Notes under the pieces: generated by a model
Told to the model about the DNA's origin: nothing
Seen by the model: the letters and a program-made list of their open reading frames with translations, nothing else
The model's database searches: none
Shown here: positions 57,849 through 64,000 of the stretch, piece by piece
How the letters are laid out: each line of letters starts with the position of its first letter
Numbering within the stretch: position 1 is the stretch's first letter
Made by a program: the position numbers and the translations under genes
From: Novipirellula herctigrandis
GTDB lineage: Bacteria; Planctomycetota; Planctomycetia; Pirellulales; Pirellulaceae
Assembly (NCBI GenBank): GCA_007859835.1
Contig: SJPJ01000001.1
Span: 5,562,283-5,626,282 of the forward strand
Direction: 5' to 3'
Length of the DNA stretch: 64,000 nucleotides

Positions 57849-58145
57849 ATGCAAATTTATGGCCCTTTTCGTCTTTCTACCGCCCAAAACGCTGGTGGAG
57901 TTCAAAGGTCACAAGCTCAATCGCCACAGCAACTTACACCTAAAAAAACCGCGGCGCCGGTCGATCAGCTCGATCTAAGCAGTGCGGCCTCGGGCATCAA
58001 TCGTCTTGAAGGTGCCGTTGCAGGTGGCGGAGAGATCCGGATTGACAAGGTTGCCGATATTCGCCGCCAAATCGCCGATGGCAGCTACGACACGCCCGAG
58101 AAATTGGATGCGGCACTCGATCGAATGCTGGATCAATTTGCTTAA
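57849..58145 (+). CDS. flgM: FlgM-like anti-sigma-28 factor
   Basis: 98 aa from the ATG at 57849 (MQIYGPFRLS), with GGGGAG upstream; an ATG at 57831 is in frame. The C-terminal half, IRIDKVADIRRQIADGSYDTPEKLDAALDRMLDQ, matches the sigma-28-binding region of FlgM, which holds the flagellar sigma factor inactive until the hook is built. The N-terminus is disordered and Gln-rich, as usual. No other flagellar gene is in the window. Confidence 0.83.
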   Translation: MQIYGPFRLSTAQNAGGVQRSQAQSPQQLTPKKTAAPVDQLDLSSAASGINRLEGAVAGGGEIRIDKVADIRRQIADGSYDTPEKLDAALDRMLDQFA

Positions 58146-58280
58146 AAGGGAACGGTTTCAAACACGTTCTCGAGGAATTGCTTTCTAGCGGAAGTCGTGA
58201 AACCTTCTGCTACGAAACGCTCGTTTGGTGTATCTTAGAAGCACAGATCCCATTTAGACGTTCGCATTGATTCACCACTC

Positions 58281-58784
58281 GTGTCCAATTCTTCCCCTTC
58301 GCTGCCGCCCGTTGACGTTTCGCTGACCCCTCAAGAACGCTTTGAGGAGTATTTGCAGACGCGTGGATTGAGGCAGACGAATCAGCGAAAGTTCTTGGTG
58401 GATGAAATCTTTAGCCACCATGAGCACTTCGATGCTGATGAATTGATGGAGCGTTTGCCTCGCAAAGGGGCGAAGAATTACGTCAGTAGTGCGACGGTCT
58501 ACCGAACGCTGCGCGAGTTCGTTGACGCAGGGTTGCTGAAGAGTTTTCAACTCGAAGGCCGCACGGTTTACGAACACGATTACGGCTATCCGCAACACGA
58601 CCACTTATACTGTACGGTGTGTCGCGAGCTGTTTGAATTTCAAAGCGAAGCGTTAACGACACTACGAGACGAAGTGGCCGCCGAGCAGGGGTTTCGGATT
58701 TCAGGCCACCGAATGATCATCCACGGCGTCTGTCGCGAATGCAGCAAAAATCGCCGGAAAAAACGCAAGCAAGATTTGGTTTAA
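58281..58784 (+). CDS. Fur-family metalloregulator
   Basis: 167 aa from a GTG at 58281. It has a winged helix (RQTNQRKFLVDEIFSHHEHFDADEL and VSSATVYRTLREFVDAGLLKSF), the regulatory-metal strand GYPQHDHLYCTVCRELFEF with HDH and CXXC, and a second CXXC in GVCRECS, so a structural zinc site is complete. The Lys/Arg-rich tail is an addition. It could sense iron, zinc or peroxide; Fur/Zur/PerR cannot be separated here. Confidence 0.92.
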   Translation: MSNSSPSLPPVDVSLTPQERFEEYLQTRGLRQTNQRKFLVDEIFSHHEHFDADELMERLPRKGAKNYVSSATVYRTLREFVDAGLLKSFQLEGRTVYEHDYGYPQHDHLYCTVCRELFEFQSEALTTLRDEVAAEQGFRISGHRMIIHGVCRECSKNRRKKRKQDLV

Positions 58785-58799
58785 CGCGAATCGTCCGGG

Positions 58800-59231
58800 C
58801 TAAGCCTGATTGCCATCACGCAACTGTTTCGCAATGGCAGCGAAAACGGCTTCATTAGCGTCAAAGTCGCGGCTTTCCGCTTGAAATTGGATCACAAACC
58901 GCTCCCCACCGAGACGGGTGATCAAGATCCGAGCCATAATCAACAGATCCAAATAATAAAACCGGATCTCCACCGCCAAACCTTCGTCAAAGAACGAGTC
59001 GATTGGCACTCTCTCCGACTCCATTTCGCCATAATCGGACCGGATCGCGTCTGCGGTCTCATCGACAATATCTTCATCGCCGTGTGGATGATTGTCCCTA
59101 ATAATCGAGCAAAACCCGCCGCTCGGCAGCTGAAGTGTGACGCCGTTATCGGGGTCCTCCTCATCGACGGCGATCTCCCAATTATCGGGGAAGAGAAATC
59201 GGAGACCAAAGTGTTCAAAAGTGGCGGGCAT
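58800..59231 (-). CDS. Conserved hypothetical small protein
   Basis: 143 aa from the ATG at 59231 (MPATFEHFGLRFLFPDNWEI); the frame is open further but the extra part is unlike protein. It is acidic and alpha/beta, with VTLQLPSGGFCSII and GERFVIQFQAESRDFDANE, resembling the PsbP/Mog1-like 'DUF1795' style of proteins that begin with a 'F.YPD.W' motif. Function is unknown. It is convergent with fur, 15 bp between stops. Confidence 0.7.
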   Translation of the reverse strand: MPATFEHFGLRFLFPDNWEIAVDEEDPDNGVTLQLPSGGFCSIIRDNHPHGDEDIVDETADAIRSDYGEMESERVPIDSFFDEGLAVEIRFYYLDLLIMARILITRLGGERFVIQFQAESRDFDANEAVFAAIAKQLRDGNQA

Positions 59232-59330
59232 CGATCCAAAAGAGCCTTTTTGTTTTGGGAAGCTGACTAAGGCGTTATTGTGGGGGTTCTGCGTTGCTTC
59301 GCACAGGGATAAGTTGCTAAAAGCGACACT

Positions 59331-60251
59331 ATGAAGTCGTTTTTCACCTTTATGATACTCGTCGCGACGGTTCTGGCACCCGCCGGTTGCCGCTCGATTC
59401 GTCGAATTGGTGAGAGCCGACAATCGATCGCGGCGCGACGTTTGTCGGGGCAAGGCTTCAATGCGATGCACAATGACCGATGGGATGTTGCTGAGTCCTT
59501 GTTCGAGGACGCCTTGGATGTTTCTCGCACCGATGACCGTGCTCATTGGGGGCTCGCCGAATCATTGTGGCAGCGAGGTGAATCTGACCTCGCGATCAAG
59601 CACATGGAACAAGCCGTTCGACTAAGCGCGAACGATCCTAAGCGGGTCCAACGATTGGGGCAAATGTACCTGGATGTCGGTCGGCTCGAGGAGGCTCAGC
59701 AGCAGAGTGAAATCGCTCTTGCTGCGGCTCGGGGTTCTGCGGATGTGTGGGCATTGCGAGGTGATTGTTTGCTTGCGGCAAACCAACTCTCGGACGCCCT
59801 GGCGGCCTACCACCGCGCCTTGGCGATTCAGCCGGACTACCCAGAGTTACAGCTGCAAGCTGCTGAGATCTACCATATGCAGGAGCGTCATGGACGCCTG
59901 CTAGCGACCCTTGATCGGTTGCAAGACGGGTTGGGGCCCGAAGCGACGCCGGCGCGAGCGGATATTCTGCAAGGGATCGCGATGCGAGAAGTTGGACGAC
60001 TTGACGAAGCCAAAAGGAGCTTTATACGAGCTGCTGGCAAGGATCCCAACGACGCAACGCCTCATTTGGAGTTGGCATCGCTGTCACTTGAACATGGCAA
60101 TGTCGATCAGGCCAAAACATCGCTGGCTACCGCTTTGATGTTGAATCCAAACTCGTTGCTCGAAGGCGATTGGAGCGATCGTTTTAAACGCCAACAAGAA
60201 CGATTGGCCGACCAGCAGAAGCTTGGGGACTCCCCAATCGAGTTGCGGTAG
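59331..60251 (+). CDS. Tetratricopeptide-repeat lipoprotein
   Basis: 306 aa with a lipoprotein signal (lipobox LAPAGC, C20). From about residue 45 to 285 there are about six TPR units, for example WDVAESLFEDALDVSRTDDRAHWGLAE, SDLAIKHMEQAVRLSANDPK and QLSDALAAYHRALAIQPDYPELQLQAAEIY. TPR proteins of this kind act as envelope scaffolds. It is divergent from the small hypothetical gene upstream with about 100 bp between starts. Confidence 0.88.
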   Translation: MKSFFTFMILVATVLAPAGCRSIRRIGESRQSIAARRLSGQGFNAMHNDRWDVAESLFEDALDVSRTDDRAHWGLAESLWQRGESDLAIKHMEQAVRLSANDPKRVQRLGQMYLDVGRLEEAQQQSEIALAAARGSADVWALRGDCLLAANQLSDALAAYHRALAIQPDYPELQLQAAEIYHMQERHGRLLATLDRLQDGLGPEATPARADILQGIAMREVGRLDEAKRSFIRAAGKDPNDATPHLELASLSLEHGNVDQAKTSLATALMLNPNSLLEGDWSDRFKRQQERLADQQKLGDSPIELR

Positions 60252-60399
60252 AGCGGGTTATGCGGATTGAGCCGATGTCGATCTATCCACGCGTGTCCCG
60301 TTTTGCCAGAAAGTGGCATCAAGGAAACGTCCTGATGACGATTTATAGCGTACGCTTTCATCGGAACCTATCTCTTGTCCAGCAGCTAAGAGCCTCTTG

Positions 60400-60696
60400 A
60401 TGTCGCTACCCAATCTCTCGCCCAACAACCTCGGTCTCGATTCGGATTCGTTTGCCGTTTCAAGTGGGACACCTGCATCGCAAAATCCAACTGCCAAGTC
60501 TTTCGTCGACCGCCGAAAATCCGAATATCAGTCTCGCGGTGAACGCCGCCAATTCGGAAGTTCATACGCGGAACTATCCGCCGATGGATGTGAACTTGCT
60601 TTGGCGATCGACCAATACAAAGTCGAACACCATCGTCGTTACATCACCTGTGACGAAATGCTCAAAGTGATGCATTCGCTCGGCTATTCTCGTTAG
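60400..60696 (+). CDS. Small conserved planctomycete protein
   Basis: 98 aa from the ATG at 60400 with AAGAG upstream (a TTG at 60397 is in frame). The N-terminal half is low complexity. The C-terminal half, RGERRQFGSSYAELSADGCELALAIDQYK then RRYITCDEMLKVMHSLGYSR, is a pattern I associate with small conserved planctomycete proteins of unknown function. It is convergent with the hybrid kinase. A nested inverted repeat (60721-60781) lies between the two. Confidence 0.7.
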   Translation: MSLPNLSPNNLGLDSDSFAVSSGTPASQNPTAKSFVDRRKSEYQSRGERRQFGSSYAELSADGCELALAIDQYKVEHHRRYITCDEMLKVMHSLGYSR

Positions 60697-60720
60697 AGAC
60701 AACCTCGGAACGGGACGCCG

Positions 60721-60781
60721 ACTCGATTTGCGAAACTTGAGCCTGCTGCGCTATCGGCAACCGCAAACCCACGAATCGAGT
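60721..60781. terminator. Possible bidirectional terminator
   Basis: ACTCGA (60721-60726) and TTTGCG (60727-60732) pair with TCGAGT (60776-60781) and CGCAAA (60762-60767) to give a nested long-loop hairpin between convergent genes. No clear T-run follows, so this is weak. Confidence 0.35.
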
Positions 60782-60796
60782 TGACAAAGCAGTCGG

Positions 60797-63700
60797 TTAA
60801 GTGGATTCCAAGAAGCGGCTTAATTGCCCGGTCAATTCCTTCACTTCGCCTTTGAGTTGTTCGAGTAGTTTGGCAGCTTGATCGAAGTCCGCGTCGCGTC
60901 CAGCAATCTCAATTTGCATTGCGGTTTGCTGGACTGGGGTTTTCCCGAATACTCCGGCAGCTCCTTTGAGGGTGTGGCCGGCTCGCGACGTGCTTTCGCT
61001 GTCTTGCTCACGGATACCTTGGCTGATTTCTTCGATCCGTATCGTACACTCCTTTAGCAACACTTCGCTCAACTCGCGTAGCATTGCATCGTCACAGCCG
61101 CCCATCAACGTACGAGCTTCTTCAAGATTTAGAATGTTCGAGTCGACGGTGGATGCGTGTTCGAGAGTGTTGTCGATTTCGCTGTCTGAATTATTCGAGC
61201 ATTGTGAGTTTGAATTTTCGATGTCCGCTGGTGCGATGTCCGTTGGTTCGGGTACTGGCAAAGTAATTGAATCCTCTGTCGCCACTTTTCGTAGTACTTT
61301 AGACAGAATTTCGGGGTTAATCGGTTTGGTCACATAGTCGTCCATCCCCGCTTCCAAGCATTTCTCTCGGTCGCCTTTCATGGCAGCGGCTGTAATCGCA
61401 ATGATGGGAATGTGGGTTCCAAGAGGTTGTTCCTCAGAGCGAATTTTTCGTGTTGCTTCTCGACCATCCATCACCGGCATTTGCCAATCCATGAGGATGA
61501 CATCAAAGGGATGTGCTCGCCATGCTTCGAGTGCCTGTAAGCCATTTTCGGCGACTTCCACTTGATGGCCCATCCGTTGAAGCAGTCCAACCGCAACGCG
61601 TTGGTTTACCATCCCATCTTCGGCCAACAAGACACGCAGAGGCTGAGCCGGTTTCTCAACGGGAGTAGATGGTTGTGCCGCTTCGAGATCTTCGGGCGAA
61701 ATCATCATGTGCAGAATCGTATCAAGTAGCTCTGACTGAACGACGGGTTTGATCATATAGCGACCAACGCCAATTTCGCGGCAACGCTGAGAATCCGCTC
61801 GCTCGCTAGCCGACGATATCATGATGGTCTTGGGATGCTGTAGCTTCTGGTCATCATGCATCCTCTTTGCCACTGTGAATCCATCCATCTTTGGCATCAT
61901 GCAATCGAGCAAAACCAATCGGTACGGATGACCCGAGTCAGCGGCGCGTCGCAGTTCCGCAAGTGCCGTGGGACCATCGGGTACACATGTAGGCTTCAAT
62001 TGCCAAGAGCCAAGCACTTCCTGCAAAATTTTCCGGTTCGTTTCATTGTCATCGACAACCAACACAGCAAGACCGATTAAATCGGCGAGCACCGTAGGGC
62101 AGCTTGGGGGTTGGTCCTGGGCGATTCCTACGCGCATGGTAAAGTGAAAGGTCGTCCCCTCACCAACGGTGCTCTCAACCCAAATACGACCGCCCATCAA
62201 GTTGACTAGTTGTGACGAGATCGCCAGTCCTAAGCCGGTTCCGCCGTATTGTCGCGTGGTGGAAGTATCTACTTGAGAGAATGCTTGGAAAATCGACTTT
62301 TGCTTCTCTTGGGGAATGCCAATCCCCGTGTCGATAACGGAAAAGTGTAAGAGCGTGGAATGTTCGTCGATTTCATCGGAAACAACTGAAATGATGATCT
62401 CGCCTTGCTCGGTGAATTTCATCGAGTTTCCGACAAGGTTGACGATAAGTTGCCGAAGCCGACCGGGGTCTCCGACGATGCACTGCGGTACTTGCGGATC
62501 GATGCGACAGGCAAGTTCCAGTCCTTTTTTTGTGGCGCGCGCCGAGAGAGTACGCGTGGTTTTTTCAACGTTATCCCGCAAATCGAACGGAATCATCTCG
62601 AGTTCCAATTTGCCCGCTTCGACTTTTGAAAAATCAAGGATGTCGTTGAGAAGTCTCAGCAGCGAATCGGCACTGCCACGAACCATCCCGAGATATTCCT
62701 TCTGTTCCGGCGAAAGTTTGGTCCCGCTTAGCAGTTCCGACATGCCGATGATCCCATTCATCGGCGTACGAATTTCGTGACTCATGTTTGCTAAGAATTC
62801 ACTTTTCGCCAAGCTCGCTTTGTGAGCTTCATCGCGTGCAATGACAAGTTCGGAATGCGTTTGATGTAAGTCTTGGCTCATCCGATTGAAGTGACCAGCC
62901 AATTGGGTGATTTCATCGTTTCCTCGGAGCGATACGGTGGTGTCGAGTTTTCCTCTTCGAATTGCATTGGTCGCAATCGCTAATTCACCGATTCGCCGGC
63001 GTAACGACAACGCAATCAGGCCTCCGATACCAAGGGCTAGCATCGTTGCCAAAAAGGAGATCCAGAAAATACGTTTTCGTAGTATGTTTGCTGTTGCAAA
63101 CGCTTCCAACTCAAGACGCTCGTCGAGCAGAATCCACCCCAAGCCTGCGAAAGAACCATGTCCTTGTGATAAGGCATATGCTCCGATGAACAATTCGCCT
63201 GTCGCTGGATCACGTCGATAGGACACTTTTTCAGGTACCTGGGGCGTTAACTTGACTCCGTTGAGGTACGCGGATCCGTCCGCGAGCGGATTGGATGGGT
63301 CATTGCCCACGTGAATCACTCGCCCTTGGTCATTGAGCAAAACCAGCCGATCACTCGAATGAAACCTCTCAGCCCGACGATCCACGATGCTCAAAACTTC
63401 TTGGATGTTCATAACCGCTTTCATCACGCCGGCGAGTTGGCCTGCGTCATCTTCCACCCGAAGACAAATGTCAACCGAGTAGATGCCTGCACTCTCATCG
63501 AAAATAACGTCGCCAATATAGACACCGTCCTGGGCGGCACGTTGCCACCAAGTTTCGTCGTTTTGCCGGTAATCACTCGTTCGATTGGTCTGGGCGGCAT
63601 TGGCACCAAAACGATTGGTGAAAAATACTTCGCCAAAGACCGAGTGCCCGCTACCGTTTTGTAGAGTTTCCAATCGTCGTTTTAGCTCTCGAGCCAATCG

Positions 63701-64000
63701 ATTGGTCCTTAGCGACTTCATTAGTGGCGTCGGTTGATTCGGGGCCGTTTTCTGCCACTGCTCGTCACGACTGAGGATGGTTTCGGCGGGATCGTCGAAC
63801 TGCTCAATTTTTGTATTCGATTCTGCAAGCGTCTGCTGTACCAAGTCGCTAAGGTTAAACGCTTTCCAGTCAGCAGTGCGAACATCCACCACGCGGTCAA
63901 TCTCATCCATCACCGCAGTCGCCCTGGCCAAAGCAGTCGATTCGATCGCTTGACGAAGGCTTTGCTCGCTCGTGCGAGTCGCATACAGACCAACCAGCCA
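60797..64000 (-). CDS. Hybrid sensor histidine kinase with Cache, two receivers and Hpt; 5' end outside the window
   Basis: The minus-strand frame stays open to the right edge, so the real start and most of the first helix lie beyond 64000; at least 1067 residues are present. The order is an extracytoplasmic Cache-like sensor (about 35-290), a helix, HAMP ([20 protein letters not shown]), HisKA with phospho-His at about 408 ([11 protein letters not shown]), HATPase ([22 protein letters not shown]), receiver 1 (Asp about 699, [11 protein letters not shown]), receiver 2 (Asp about 838, [11 protein letters not shown]), and Hpt (His about 1009, [10 protein letters not shown]). This BarA-like phosphorelay architecture is complete apart from the N-terminus. 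Its target is unknown. Confidence 0.93.
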   Translation of the reverse strand, partial: WLVGLYATRTSEQSLRQAIESTALARATAVMDEIDRVVDVRTADWKAFNLSDLVQQTLAESNTKIEQFDDPAETILSRDEQWQKTAPNQPTPLMKSLRTNRLARELKRRLETLQNGSGHSVFGEVFFTNRFGANAAQTNRTSDYRQNDETWWQRAAQDGVYIGDVIFDESAGIYSVDICLRVEDDAGQLAGVMKAVMNIQEVLSIVDRRAERFHSSDRLVLLNDQGRVIHVGNDPSNPLADGSAYLNGVKLTPQVPEKVSYRRDPATGELFIGAYALSQGHGSFAGLGWILLDERLELEAFATANILRKRIFWISFLATMLALGIGGLIALSLRRRIGELAIATNAIRRGKLDTTVSLRGNDEITQLAGHFNRMSQDLHQTHSELVIARDEAHKASLAKSEFLANMSHEIRTPMNGIIGMSELLSGTKLSPEQKEYLGMVRGSADSLLRLLNDILDFSKVEAGKLELEMIPFDLRDNVEKTTRTLSARATKKGLELACRIDPQVPQCIVGDPGRLRQLIVNLVGNSMKFTEQGEIIISVVSDEIDEHSTLLHFSVIDTGIGIPQEKQKSIFQAFSQVDTSTTRQYGGTGLGLAISSQLVNLMGGRIWVESTVGEGTTFHFTMRVGIAQDQPPSCPTVLADLIGLAVLVVDDNETNRKILQEVLGSWQLKPTCVPDGPTALAELRRAADSGHPYRLVLLDCMMPKMDGFTVAKRMHDDQKLQHPKTIMISSASERADSQRCREIGVGRYMIKPVVQSELLDTILHMMISPEDLEAAQPSTPVEKPAQPLRVLLAEDGMVNQRVAVGLLQRMGHQVEVAENGLQALEAWRAHPFDVILMDWQMPVMDGREATRKIRSEEQPLGTHIPIIAITAAAMKGDREKCLEAGMDDYVTKPINPEILSKVLRKVATEDSITLPVPEPTDIAPADIENSNSQCSNNSDSEIDNTLEHASTVDSNILNLEEARTLMGGCDDAMLRELSEVLLKECTIRIEEISQGIREQDSESTSRAGHTLKGAAGVFGKTPVQQTAMQIEIAGRDADFDQAAKLLEQLKGEVKELTGQLSRFLEST

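Overview
The window looks like a chromosome segment of a planctomycete, probably a Rhodopirellula/Pirellulaceae-like marine heterotroph. The evidence is the gene families present: a Planctomycete-type cytochrome c domain protein with CxxCH, a DUF1080 lectin/hydrolase, MoxR / DUF58 / BatA-type von Willebrand genes, a DUF4175-like giant membrane protein, secreted glycoside hydrolases, an FlgM-like anti-sigma factor starting MQIYGP, and a degenerate ECF-sigma-like protein. No rRNA, tRNA, CRISPR array, transposase or phage gene was seen. Both ends cut through genes: a minus-strand secreted protein at the left edge and a minus-strand hybrid histidine kinase at the right edge.

Layout. 1-5.7 kb: partial secreted protein, mnmG, and a GT2 plus GT87 glycosyltransferase pair. 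5.8-9.7 kb: a secreted GH2 glycosidase translationally coupled to a MoxR ATPase. 9.7-24.1 kb: a compact nitrogen-fixation block. It contains, in transcription order on the minus strand, nifH-nifD-nifK-nifE-nifN-nifB-[2Fe-2S] ferredoxin-nifV, preceded by a separately terminated nifA-like activator gene and a divergent modABC molybdate transporter. 24.3-31.8 kb: an ECF sigma factor, two membrane proteins, and a coupled DUF58-BatA-vWA operon. 31.8-36 kb: DUF1080, aldo/keto reductase, RsmC-like methyltransferase and a GH117-like glycosidase. 36-38.4 kb: an NfnAB-type electron-bifurcating pair. 38.5-43.8 kb: DUF4175-like protein, squalene/prenyltransferase-repeat protein and a hypothetical. 43.8-48 kb: aldehyde dehydrogenase, enoyl-CoA hydratase, queC and an HD nuclease. 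48-55.7 kb: degenerate ECF factor, cytochrome, polyphosphate kinase and putA. 56-64 kb: CDF transporter, flgM, fur, TPR lipoprotein and the hybrid kinase.

The nif block would supply structural nitrogenase (HDK), the cofactor scaffold (EN), NifB-co synthesis (B), homocitrate (V), an electron carrier (Fdx), molybdate import (ModABC) and sigma-54 activation (NifA). NifD carries a ~52-residue insertion and NifK lacks ~45 N-terminal residues, as in Clostridium/Desulfovibrio-type (NifH cluster III) enzymes. The nifI1/nifI2 genes often found between nifH and nifD in that lineage are absent. Also absent from the window are nifU, nifS and stand-alone nifX.

The most unusual non-coding signal is the 534-bp spacer between nifA and nifH. 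It holds a good sigma-54 -24/-12 element but no canonical NifA site (TGT-N10-ACA). Instead it has five copies of a short palindrome, ACA-N4-TGT. The three longer spacers inside the nif operon each hold a hairpin, two of them with the same CAGCCT/AGGCTG stem. The nif/mod block also separates moxR from the DUF58/BatA operon it normally accompanies. Start sites were revised where an alternative TTG/GTG/ATG fitted family length, ribosome-binding site or signal peptide better.
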